Of a stretch of DNA of 64,000 bases, positions 43,837 through 55,125 are shown piece after piece. The position numbers and the translations under genes are program-made. How positions within the stretch are numbered: the first letter of the stretch is position 1; each line of letters starts with the position of its first letter. Origin of the DNA: Dendrocalamus latiflorus (Eukaryota > Streptophyta > Magnoliopsida > Poales > Poaceae); the NCBI GenBank assembly GCA_017311315.1, contig CM029669.1:5617055-5681054 (forward strand), read 5' to 3'. The notes under the pieces were generated by a model, which was given only the letters and a program-made list of their open reading frames with translations, ran no database searches and was not told where the DNA came from.

Positions 43837-46800
43837 TTATTGGTCATTCAATCCACTGGTGCTAGCATCCACTGTGGTTCCCTCAATGTCTCTTCTGACC
43901 CATTGATGCCTAATATTTGAATTATTGAACATCTCTCCAAGGTGTGTGACATGGAATGACTCGTTTTCTACATCATCTTCCCATTCCTCACAACCTGTGT
44001 CATATGTATCTCTTGGTTTCATCTTCATTACCACAGACCACCCAGGATTTGTTTTGTCTTCAACATAAAACACCTGGTCAGCTTGGTTAGGAAAAATGTA
44101 TGGTTCATGACCAATCTTTTCTCCTGTATGTATCAGGTGTGAGAAATTGACAAGTGTGTACCCATACTTGTCCTTTTTTATTCCTCTTTTAGAAAGTACA
44201 TCAACCCATTCACATTTGAAAAGTACGACAGAAAAATTCCCAGAGTAGTTCAGCTCAATAATATCAATTATTCTCCCATAGTAAGTCACATCACCTAAAA
44301 CTGGTGTGGCATCACTTGCACTGGCATAACTTGATGTTTTTGCAGTTAGGACTACACCACTGTTTTGTGTCACCCCATCCAACCGTTTGGGCCTAAAACG
44401 GAAACCTCGACTATTCAAAGCACGATACCTTTTTGCCGCCTCAACTGGGCCACGACCTAGCCATCTAATGTCATCTTTAACACCGTCAATGCCATTTTCC
44501 CTCTCTAACTTCATTATCTGTACATTTATTCAAGTTTAGTTTTATACTTTAGTTTTAGATTTAAAGTATATTGAGATAAGGTACTTACATGACATCGAAA
44601 CCACTGATGGAACTTCTCATTTTGGATTTTCTCAACATCTCTATGGCTGGCTCGACGTCCCTTATTTTTTTCAATCATCTCTTTAGCATGAGCTCTGCAA
44701 TAGACCTTGTAAGAAAATTTGTGCAAAAAAATATAATTTATGTTTATGTGTTTGAGACATTACCTAAGGTATGGATTGACATCAGAACAATTGAATAACA
44801 CATATCTATGTGCTTGTACTTTAGCCAAACCTCTTATGACATAACTACTTGGCTTCCCAAGTGGTTTCCCAGGATGAGGAAAAAGAGTTGATGCCTGTCT
44901 AGTAGAACATCCGAGTGTTTCATCATTATCATCGTTATGCGAAAGCCTATTAGACAAGGTCTCAAAACCATCAAGAAATGTTGAACAAAATGTCATAGCC
45001 TCTTTTGCCAAAACCAATTTGGCAATGGAGCCCTCCGGACGAGCTTTGTTTCTCACATTTGACTTCAAATCACCAAGATACCTGCACAGAATAGTATACG
45101 GATAAAACATTAAATAATCATGGAAATAGAAGGTAGAAAATATGACACTTCATTTCTTAAGGAAAACATACCTTTCCACAAAATACATTGATCGATAACA
45201 GACAGGACCACCTATTTTTGCCTCTGTTGCTAAGTGAAGAACTAGATGCACCATAATAGTAAAAAACCCTGGCGGGAATATCATCTCCATCCGACATAAC
45301 GTCATGATAATTCGCTCCTCTAGCTTCTCAAGTTCATCCATGTGGAGAACTTTTGCATTTAGTTCTCTAAAATACCCGCATAGATCAAATAAGACAGATG
45401 TAACTTCATCTGGGAGAAGACCTCTCAATGCAAGTGGCATAAGTTGTTGCATTAGTATGTGGCAGTCATGACTTTTTAAGCCTGAAATTTTTGCTTGAGC
45501 AACATTTACACATCTAGAGATGTTACTGGAATAACCATCTGGAACTTTTATGTCATGAAGGACTTTACAGAACTGTTGCTTTTCCTCTTTTGACATGTTA
45601 TACAAAGCAGGAGGCAAGTAATACTTATCATTAGCCTTTTTTGTGGATGTAGATCTGGCCTAATGTTCATTTCTTGCAAGTCTTTCCTTGCCTGTAGATT
45701 GTCCTTTGATTTGCCCTCCATTTCTAAAAGTGTCCCAAATATATTTTCACAAACATTCTTCTCTATATGCATAAAGTCAAGATTGTGTCGTAGCAAATTA
45801 TACTTCCAATGAGACAAACAAAACAGACCACTAATACCCTTCCATGTTTTGGACTTCTCAAAGTCATCAATTGATTTTATCTTTTCCAAAAGGGATACTC
45901 CAGAAAAGGAAACAGGTTTTGACCGATGCTCTTCAGTTCCATCAAATGAATTGGCATCATATCGGAACTCATGGCCATCAGGTAGAAATCGTCGGTGTCC
46001 CATGAACCATTGCTTGTAGCCATGCTTCAAGCGTATGGAACTTGTTTCATCTTCACAAGACAGACAACCCAACTGGCCCATAACACTGAACTGTGCCAAT
46101 ATCCCCGTCCCAGGGTAGTCACTCACAGTATACAATGATGTAGCATGAAGTTGAAATCGCTCTTCTTTAGATGTGTCATATGTAGGCATACCAGACTCAA
46201 ATAACTCATTTAGCTCATCATAAACTGGCTGCATAAATGTATGAAAGTCCTTTCCAGGGTAACCAGGAATTATTAGAGTGAGCATAAGAGAGGAAGCTTT
46301 CATGCATAACCATGGAGGAAGGTTGTATGGTACTAAGACAACTGGCCAACAACTATAGGTAGAATTACACTTCCCATATGGGTTAAAACCATCGGTTGCT
46401 ATTCCAAACCTCATGTTTCGAGAATATGATGCTATGTGAGGATAGTAGGAATCAGTGATTTTCCAGACCTCTGAATCAGCAGGATGGCGCAAGGCCCCAT
46501 CCTTTGTACGCTCTTCATCATGCCATCTAGTTAACTTGGCTGTTTCCTTGTTCATAAAAAGCCTTTTAAGCCTAGGTTTGATTGGAAAGTAGCGCAATAC
46601 CTTTTTTGGGGTTGCCTTTCTTCTTTGCTTCTTTGTCAATGATGCGTTGTCTGCCTTTTTTTTCCACCTTGATGCTCCACATTTTGAACAGAAGTCATTA
46701 TCTTTCTTGTCTTTCCAATAGAGCTGACAATTATTGGGGCATACATGAATTTTCTCATATCTAAGACCAAGCTTTGCAATGATCTTCTGAGCCTCCATAA

Positions 46801-47395
46801 ATGTTTTAGGTATATTTGAACCATTTGGGAGAGCCAACTGTAAAATTTGAAGCAGATCATTAATTGATTTATTGCTCCACTTGTTGGTAGACTTCACATG
46901 GAACAATAGGACTAGGAAAGAAAGTTTTGATAGCTCACATCCTTCCCATAAAGGTTCATCAGCATCTCTAAGCAAATCAAAGAAAGCTTGTGTTTCTGCA
47001 TCTGGTCCATCTTTTGGAAAACCTGACACATCAGGTTCAGTTGTGTGATGTTCATTGCCTACATATCCAAAGGCTTCGTGGACTACCTGGCGCATATTAC
47101 TGTTTAAACTCGGATGCACTGGCAGTGAATCTTTGTTAGCAGAGATATATGATGCTGTTTCCCCATGGCAACCCCATATAGTATATCCACGCAGCATTCC
47201 ATTACACATTAAGTGCTCATACACTGTTTCTTGCGTATGTAACGACCTATTGACACATTTGACACAAGGACATCGAATCTTCGAATCTGATCGTTTCCCA
47301 CTGTAGGCAAACTTGAGAAAACCCTCTACCCCGGCTATGTAGTCATCACTTGGTCTTTCAGATTGCAATAGCCTCTTAATAGCACTTAAGTCCAT
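43837..47395 (-). CDS. TNP2-type CACTA transposase, five exons, one frameshift
   Basis: This is the catalytic transposase. The ATG at 47,395 (after acceptor-like TTGTTTTTAG) starts MDLSAIKRLLQSERPSDDYI. Then come the zinc-binding N-terminus (CPCVKCVNRSLHT), Transposase_21 (KKVLRYFPIKPRLKRLFMNK, RFGIATDGFNPYGK, HNLDFMHIEKNVCENIFG), DUF4218 (KVPDGYSSNISRCV, HDCHILMQQLMPLALRG) and DUF4216 in the last exon (VTYYGRIIDIIELNYSGNFS, VFYVEDKTNPGWSVV). Exons by GT-AG reading: 47,395-45,172; 45,081-44,764; 44,705-44,589; 44,517-43,837. The first block has a one-base deficit in an A-run near 45,640 that breaks the frame before DUF4218. Otherwise full length. Confidence 0.88.
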
Positions 47396-47449
47396 TAATT
47401 CACTAAAAACAAGAAATACTATTATTGCATTAGTAATGTGGTACTTCAA

Positions 47450-48850
47450 TATCTAGAATAGAAAGTTGTGAACTACATAAATGAGCTCTAAAATTACCAA
47501 ATGATAATAGAACCTATGAGTTGAAAGTGGAGAAATTCATTACCATTGTTCTGATCACTTTAGCTATCTTAATAAACACATTACCATTGTGCTATCCTCG
47601 ACATGTTTATAAATAACAAGTGCAGCCATTAACTACCTAGTGGTTCTGCAGGCTCCGCGGAATGCAGCAACCAGAACTCCACAACCAAATAAATAGGAAA
47701 GGATGGCAACTCCTATCCTAGACTGTTGAAGACTATTGTAAGCTTACTTCTACATTTTCACTATACGTGAACAAAAGCATTATCAACTCTTTAGCATAAT
47801 GGGCATGGCATCTCACTGAGGTTTAAGATACACACAACACAAAAGGCAACTTCTAGCAATGTGCAGTAATATGATCCAAGTATCCTACTGGCTACTGCAA
47901 GGAAACAAAATACCCACATATATTATAGGTCAAACAACCCAATTGTGAAGACAAATCGAAGCAGAAATGCACACGTAAATCCGAGTTATCGACAAAACCT
48001 AAGTAAAATCAACCAACTAAAAAGGCAATTTGTTTTGCCCCTGAAAAAAAAGGTGGCTTTAGCCATCAGATGTTTTGAACAATGCATACCTCTACCATAT
48101 ATAACTGCAGAAAGCATAGAGCAATGTATGTTGATGATTTTGAGGCAAACATCTTGTCTAAGTAACAGCTCTGAAACCAATCTGAAATTTCTGATAAGCT
48201 GAAATAATTGCAATGATCACTGCAACCTTGCACTATTTGGCCAAACATACGATCTCTCTTCTTACATGAACATTGCAGTCTACTACCATTTTCATTGGAA
48301 GCCAAACATATGCAACAACTAAGGAACAAATGCATATCCTGGCTTTCTAAGTGCCGAGTCGATTTATCCTGAATCTCACCCAAACCTACAATGCTTGACA
48401 CGAAAGGGGATCATTCTAAACAACTCTATGGTTTAGCAATATATCGCAACCAAGGTTCATTAAGAAGATCCTAAAAGTGTCATCGAAGTAATTTCAGCCA
48501 ACAAACAATATGCGAGCAATTCTGCTACATGTAAGGTGTAAGCCACATCATTACCATCTTCATTCAAAAAGAAACGACAGACTGATGAGTGTCAGACTAC
48601 ACATTGTTTTAATTCATAAAAAAACCTTGATATGCACACTGGTCAACAAAGAACTATGCTTAGTTCATTATTATTATACAGAAGAAATAAAAAAGTTCAT
48701 GTAGCCAACACAGAAGAGCTCTAAAATTACCAGAATTTTATGCTTTGAATATTGAGACATTGTGGGACATCTTGTTGCTCTTGTAAGAAAGGCACTAACG
48801 TAGGAATTACATCAACAAGCTTAGCATCAGAAGCCTAAGAGTCCGTCTTA
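47450..48850. other. CACTA-2 leader/intron and unassigned cargo
   Basis: Sequence upstream of the TNP2 start, A/T-rich, with scattered short frames. Probably leader intron and promoter of the transposase. Nothing else recognised. Confidence 0.3.
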
Positions 48851-48855
48851 CAATC

Positions 48856-48917
48856 CCGCCGTTGCCCACGGTCCAGATCCCAGTCCCGCCGTTGCCCACG
48901 GTCCAGATCCCAGTCCC
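48856..48917. repeat. Tandem duplication, about 31-bp unit
   Basis: The unit CCGCCGTTGCCCACGGTCCA plus GATCCCAGTC occurs twice in tandem, exactly. Confidence 0.85.
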
Positions 48918-49349
48918 CGGCGATATGGGGAGCAAACCTGAAATATTGTCAGCCTGAAATATACACATCTGCATGCCTTAATTCAGAGTTGTCAAAGGGA
49001 AAATGGGCAATCAAATGTTGTTGTGCCTTCTTACTTAAGGCATGCACGATCTGTTGCTTTTTTTAATTCTCATATCGGAACTTCATAACTTGATGCCATC
49101 AGTTAAGATGATTATTTTCTTGTATAGGAAGTTCATAACGATACCTAAGCAATAGTTTCATCATCCATCACAGCAAATAGTTTCATCATCCATCACAAAT
49201 TAAGTTTTGCTTAATAGCTGCAACAATGCAACCTGATAAATAGTTTCATCAATCAGCAGTAAGATACTAAGATCAATCAATCCATGAGTAAATTTCATCA
49301 ATCAATAGTAAGATCAGCAACTAATCCACAAGAATCATCACTAACTTAC

Positions 49350-49740
49350 AGCAAACGGCGGCCGGCGGAGGCGGGCGGAGCAGGCCGAGGCGGGCGGAGC
49401 AGGCGGCCGGCAGAGGCGGAGGTAGGCGGGCGGAGCAGGCGGAGGCGGAGGCAGGCAGGCGGAGGAGGCGGCCGGCGGAGGCGGAGGCAAGCGGCCAGCG
49501 GAGGAGGCGGAGGCGGGCGGATCCGGCAGGGGCGGGCGGAGCAGGCGGAGCCGCGGAGGCGGAGGCGGGCGGAGCAGGCGGAGGCGGGCGGATCCGGCGA
49601 AGGCGGGCGGAGCAGCGGAGGCGGAGGCGGAGGCGGGCGGAGCAGGCGGAGGCGCTCGCGCAGACTGGCAGGCGGCAGACGCGCAGTCGAGAACTGGAGA
49701 GTGGAGATGGCCAGATGGGGATCTGCGCGTCTGCGGCGGC
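49350..49740. repeat. GC-rich GGCGGA minisatellite
   Basis: An imperfect array of GGCGGAGCAGGCGGAGGCGG-type units. It is open in several frames on both strands (Ala/Pro- or Arg/Gly-rich), which is a composition effect rather than coding evidence. Confidence 0.75.
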
Positions 49741-49859
49741 CGGCGCCCGGGCAAAACCTAAAGCCTAAAGGTTTCATCGGCGCCCGACGGTTGGATCGCA
49801 TGGGGTGGGTGAGATGGACGGCTGGATCGCGCATGAGTTGGAATGGGCTTGGGCTTCTA

Positions 49860-50087
49860 GTATTATGGGCTAAACTCCCGGATATCCGGTTTCGTATTAT
49901 CCTGATTATCCGAATCCGTATCCGTATTCGACAGATACTAGGCTTACTGTATTCATATCCGTATCCGATAAAAAAATCCGTATCCGTATCTGATCCGAGA
50001 ATTATCCCAAAAAAATCCGATCCGACACTATCCGTATCCGTATCCGTCCGGATCCGGCGGAAAATATCCGATCCGTTTTCACCCCTA
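49860..50087. mobile_element. hAT element remnant, one end
   Basis: Dense TATCCGTATCCG words lead to a right end TTTTCACCCCTA (50,087), matching the usual plant hAT terminus TAGGGGTGAAAA. No left terminus found, so it is truncated. The hairpin element begins at the next base. Confidence 0.55.
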
Positions 50088-50393
50088 CCTCTAACGTTGG
50101 CCTCCATAACTGCTCTCTGCAGTCCATCATCACATCCATCCATTTTAGATCCAATGGCTTATATTCAATCTTTTAATATTTAAAAATATATGTTATAAAA
50201 AGTTCTAAATAAATTTTATTAAAATTAGGATTTTTACTTAAAAATAAAAATCCTAATTTTAATAAAATTTATTTAGATCTTTTTATAACATATATTTTTA
50301 AATACTAAAAGATTGAATATAAGCTATTGGATCTAAAATGGATGGATGTGATGATGGACTGCAGAGAGCAGTTATGGAGGCCAACGTTAGAGG
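50088..50393. repeat. Near-perfect 306-bp hairpin (foldback MITE)
   Basis: The first 150 bases (from CCTCTAACGTTGGCCTCC) are the reverse complement of the last 150 with only about three mismatches and almost no loop. The centre is A/T-rich (AAAATTAGGATTTTTA). Flanking duplications were not resolved. A transcript would fold into a long double-stranded RNA. Confidence 0.85.
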
Positions 50394-50646
50394 ATCCTAT
50401 TCCGCACTCAGCAGAGTAAGCTAGGGTTCCAGTTCCAGGTCTTGAGCCGCGCTACTGCTTGGGCCGTGCGGGCGCGGAGAGCCGTAGACAGTGGTGGCCG
50501 TAGCCGGAGAGCCCAGATTTTCGTTGAAAAAGGCAGCCTAAAATACTCATAATCTGACCGATATACTTGTTCCAACTTAATTTCCCTGCACGAAACTCAT
50601 GCATCTATTGGACTAGGTTACCTTTGAAGAAAAGACCACAACTCTT

Positions 50647-50932
50647 ATGAAGCCTTGGCAAAAATTCGGAAATCCCAACTTTCTCCTTCTCTTCCTGTGT
50701 TATTTTTTTCTCCTCTCTTTCTTCTCCTGTCACAGGGGCCGGCAATACCTATGGATTGCAGTCCTCCACTCCTTCCTTCACCGGCACAGCCCCTCCTCGC
50801 GGGCCGTGCCGAACACCTTCGTCTCCCAATTGCAATCTGAGTCTCAGTTAGGGCAGCAACTAGACGACCGGGCGTTAGGTCATTGCGGACGGCCACTTGC
50901 GCTCACAACCAACAAGTCAAAAGCAACAAGGT
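50647..50932 (+). other. Possible captured exon, unknown gene
   Basis: A C/T-rich leader-like tract leads to an acceptor-like CCTGTCACAG and then about 195 bases with a plus-strand frame (GRQYLWIAVLHSFLHRHSPS, ending before a GTAATT donor). No family recognised. Listed as captured sequence because of splice-like edges and position in the CACTA-2 cargo. Confidence 0.3.
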
Positions 50933-51488
50933 AATTCAACTTTAGGGATGAAAACGATGAGATGGAGGCCAAGTCCATTGCCTGCTGAGAAGTGATTTAA
51001 CTGTTACATTATTAAGTAATCTCGATCTATAATTTGTACGCAGGAACATGAATATACTAATGGAGATCTTTATTCCAATACATTTGAGTGTGATTTTTGC
51101 CTTAGGTTTTGTCTTCTTGGGTGACTAATGAGTAATGACCACTTTTATCTTGATTTGACTAAAATGGCTGTGACTGCTGATTGCTGAAGTCATGTTTCTA
51201 TGTCCAACATACGACCTAGTAATTCACATTTCACCAAAAATAAACATGAATAATTGGGTATTTCAAATATCACAGTTTATACTCCTTTAACAATTGTACA
51301 ACAGAGCTATTCTGGAAATACTCTTTAGATTTACCTCAACTTGCACCAAAATGGGAATAGATGTTATGGTGATGGCAAAATTGTACATTCTTACTAGTCA
51401 TAATTAATAATTGTACTCTCGATATGAGCTTATTGATAATTAATAAACTGTATTTGCCTTAAAGCCTGACACCTTCGGGTGCCTTTAC

Positions 51489-51606
51489 CGAAAACTCATT
51501 CCAAACCAGCTGCCGATTCATGTATTCAAAGCTTACTGCTCTATTCATGTTGGGGCTCCTGTAAACAAGTCTTGATTTCAGAATCCTCTCCACAATAGTT
51601 TTATAC
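51489..51606 (-). pseudogene. PEX2: Captured PEX2 exon fragment
   Basis: PEX2 is a RING-type E3 ligase of the peroxisomal membrane import machinery. A 118-bp minus-strand exon with TACAG acceptor and GTAAAG donor encodes YKTIVERILKSRLVYRSPNM then NRAVSFEYMNRQLVWNEFS, which I recognise as the highly conserved membrane segment of plant PEX2 ahead of its RING. Only this exon is present; RING and N-terminus are absent. It is flanked by intron-like sequence, so it was captured as DNA, not from a processed transcript. Confidence 0.75.
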
Positions 51607-51857
51607 CTGTATAAACACATAAGCAAAGTTCAAAATAATGCTTCACACAGAGTTCATAATGATTGAAAAAACCAGCAGGATGATTACTTCTAAAAATATA
51701 GAATAGTTATCCATTTCTTATAAACTATATTAATCTAGCTCATTCAGGTACATTGGTCAAAGAATTACGTGAGATTGTCCCCAATGGTGCAAAGGTAATA
51801 ATCAATGACGCACACTATTTCAGTTCATCACGTTTCCTGTCATCGAAACTGACCCCT

Positions 51858-52200
51858 TTAGTTTCTATCATCTTTGACATAACATTGTAGCATTGAATTT
51901 GCTGTGTTAAAACTGCAACTGTCATCACGTTTCGTGTTCTTTAAATTTCCTGTGTTAAAACTGCAACTGTCATCAACAGATATATTTGCTAGTGACACTG
52001 AAGTTGCCTTTGAAGATCTATTTTGCGCATTTTCGGATGTATAGCTACTGGAAGGGAAGACCAATGGCGGTACTTGTGCATTGTATGCTGTCAGGCAGTC
52101 TTGAAAATCAAGGCTCGGTAACTGATAATCTGAAACGCAGCCAGCTAAAGCACTAGCTTCAGCCGCACTTGGACTACGTACAGGGTAGTACCCTTGATCC
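51858..52200 (-). other. Possible captured exon, unknown gene
   Basis: A minus-strand frame of about 110 residues, Ser/Asn-rich, with SAAEASALAGCVSDYQLPSL and an internal duplication (DDSCSFNT twice, from a roughly 57-base DNA repeat near 51,895-51,975). It resembles a transcription-factor-type disordered region but I cannot assign it. Confidence 0.3.
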
Positions 52201-52319
52201 TTTCTAGAATAGAATATAAAGAGAAGCTTGTTCTGCCCATCTATCTAGAGAATGTAAAGGAACTAATGCCACTGAAAGCGGGGTTAAGGTAAGAAGGCAA
52301 GTCATCTTCGCGCGCTCGC

Positions 52320-52735
52320 CATCCTCACGATCGTCCGCGCGCGCCTTTTTTTCGTTGCGCTCGGCTCCGAGTCGATCCCTCTGGTTTTCCCCCACGACTC
52401 CACGCCCACGTTCACCCACGACTCCGCCGTCGCCCTGAGTCACCCCCACCTGCTCTTCGCCAACACCCATCGCCTCTACTCCTCCTTCTCCGGGCCCCCA
52501 AAATTCACCGCACCGTCGACGTCTCCATCCTCCAGGGCGCCACCGCCGTGCTCGCCTTCTCCCGCACCGACGAGTTCCTCGCCGACGGGCTCAGGTCCTA
52601 CGTCCGCGAGGCGCGAGGAGGAGGACGGCGCCGTCAGCTTGCGGATGGTCGGCGGGCTCGGCGTCGCCATCTTCTGCCTCGAGTGGGTCGCGCTCGCCCT
52701 CGCCTTCGTGCTCAGGTACCACGCCTACGCGGTTT
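52320..52735 (+). other. Captured GC-rich exon, unknown membrane-protein gene
   Basis: Plus-strand GC-rich exon typical of grass first exons. One frame reads HDSAVALSHPHLLFANTHRL and later, after frame disturbance, SLRMVGGLGVAIFCLEWVAL with ALAFVLRYHAY, a hydrophobic helix. A donor-like GGTACC lies near 52,715. It is not recognised. The following 52,740-53,980 is intron-like without a gene. Confidence 0.35.
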
Positions 52736-53985
52736 GATTTGTATTTGTTGGTTGGTTTGGAGGCCGGGACTTTTGCTGATTACGATCTGCGGGTTGGACG
52801 CGCCGGGCGAGGGAGTGGTAAAGGCTTGGCCTTCGGTGCTAATCTGGTCGCCTAATCTGTTTGATTGTTTTGGCTGTTTCGTTGGTTTGGTAAGGTGTTG
52901 TCTTGAATCAGTGCAGTGTTGCAAGTTGCGTCCGTGAGTTGTTTTACTATGTGATTGGAATTAGTTTGAGGATTGGTTTGTATGGATCGATGATACTGCG
53001 GCTTTGCCAATTCTCTAAGTTAGTTGGTGGTTTCATAATCTAGCTAGTTTGGTCAGAAATTATTGCAATCTAGCCAATACTACTGTAGGTTGTGGCCTAA
53101 AAGCGCTGTAAGAATTCTTCCCCTGCCAATTGGCAATTGTTATCTGGTAGCTTTGTCGTAGTACTTTTGCCAATTATTCTGGTATCAACTCACTGAAACA
53201 CATGGATATATAGATTGAGTCTAGTGATCTGATGTGCTTTATGGAAGAATAAAATTCCATGTTCTGCTCTTGGGCTCCTTTGAAAGGACATAAGTTGATA
53301 ATGTAGTTAAACAATCAACCTCACAGGTTTATTCCTTGTTGACAGCACTGTCTCCTTTGAAGGATGGAATTCAACTCTTATCAAACACCAATTACGGCCC
53401 TCATCTACCTTGTGTCTATAACAAGTTTCAAGATATTGTGTCTATAACAAGCCTTTACCAGATATACTTACTTGATTACCAGAATAGACGAATAATTTGG
53501 ATTTTGCTGTGCGTGTGGTTCCCTTGAGAAAATACCATTGAGGCACTCACAGATATAATGTGCATATCAACAAAAAATATATAATTTTGTTTTAAATGTC
53601 AAAAAAGTGTCACAACATTTTCAATTGCTGTGCATTAGATGGAACACATGCAGCGGATGTTTTAGTCCATGATATTTGTAGTTACAAACATGAAAAATGC
53701 TCAAGTTTTAACAAACTATTAGAAAATGAGTGAAATGAAAGTCAATTTGTAATTTCGAAGTGCCAACCCTCTGAATTCAACTTACGATTTTGAAGTGCCA
53801 ACTCTCAGAATTCGTGGTCATTTCCCCACCAATTGCATATATAGTATCGAAATCAGGTGCAATGAAACTTTTAGAATCACTGCACAAAGAAACACCATCA
53901 CATTTTTTTGCAATGTCTATGGAATCTATACTGAGTTAGCTTGTTTGCCATAATCTTAGAAAATAGAGAAGATAAAGACAAGCAC

Positions 53986-54833
53986 CTGGACAGCATTCAA
54001 TCCTGTGTACATGGGTATTCGAGGGAAATGATCCATAAGTTTGCCAACTGTTGGTGCCCCAATAAAAACTGAGAGCTGGAAGTCATCAAATAAATTTAGA
54101 TTATTGATATGAAGATCTCCCTTGCATTTAGTACAATGACAAGTACCTTTGTGAAGAAGCCGACAATAGCCACAGGCAATAGGCTTGGATGAAGAATTGC
54201 CAGAGCAGCAGGCCAAGCGAAATTCCACAGTTGTTCCACTAAATTGCCAAATAAGCAGCTAGCATATAGCGCTGTATCGATTTTATACAATGTTAATGGA
54301 TGTTAAAGTTCCATCATACATACATATTAAAAGTAAAAACAAATTGTTTGGGATCAAATGCATTTATTGTTCCTGGTAGTCACATGCTATGCCTTGAAAG
54401 ATTAATCAGCTGTCAATTATGAAAGAATGACATAGCAGATACTTTTGTCAAATGTATCTGTTTTCGCCAAAAAAAAAGCAAACAAATGTGTTCAGTGTAG
54501 CAGCGTAACTTAAAGATGTAAATAGTACATACTACATAAAGCTAATCAGATGACATGATCAGGAACAACTCCCATACCATATAGTCCAGCAGGGTGAGCT
54601 GGAGTGGCGGCCAATGTATGTTGCTCTCCTTCAGACAAAACCTGCATTAAATAAAAACAGACTAGTAAAAGATGATAAAATAGTATCTGATAGAGAACAT
54701 TGAAAGGAAATAAGAATCATACCGGCAACTCTTCGACATCGGCACAATGGGAAGCCCTCTCATGCAGCGGAAAATGACTAGAATCTAGAGCATCTCCTTG
54801 GATATGAACAACTGGAATTGAGCAGCCTGGTGG
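53986..54833 (-). pseudogene. Captured IREG3/ferroportin-like gene fragment, four exons
   Basis: Plant IREG3 (MAR1) is a plastid ferroportin-family (SLC40) metal/antibiotic transporter. Four minus-strand exons, in order and with GT-AG edges and compatible phases: about 54,833-54,723 (ASHCADVEELP), 54,641-54,578 (VLSEGEQHTLAATPAHPAGL), 54,271-54,147 (LYASCLFGNLVEQLWNFAWP, LLPVAIVGFFTK) and 54,075-53,986 (FIGAPTVGKLMDHFPRIPMY, GLNAVQ). They correspond to the first transmembrane helices. The transit peptide start and the C-terminal two-thirds are missing. Introns were retained, so capture was at DNA level. Confidence 0.82.
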
Positions 54834-55125
54834 TAACGACGGGTAGTCTTAGACTTGAGCTTGAGGAATAATCAATTAAACTTGAGCTTATTACTAGTCT
54901 TAATTGATACATGCTTTATTCTTTGACATACATATTCATGTCTAGAATGTTATCAATCACCATAGCACTTTACTTTTTCTCAAGCTTTAAGTTCAAATAT
55001 TATTACAAATATGCGCTTTTGTCTAATTATTATTCTTTTGTTATACTTGATTCTTATTTGTGAATTATCCTATCCTTCATTCTTATTTTCCTATTGGTGC
55101 TAAATTTTAATTGGATTGTGATACT

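Noticed and set aside
49284..50183. 299-residue plus-strand and 265-residue minus-strand frames
   Set aside because: They run through a GGCGGA minisatellite and a TATCCG-rich hAT remnant. Open frames on both strands reflect composition.
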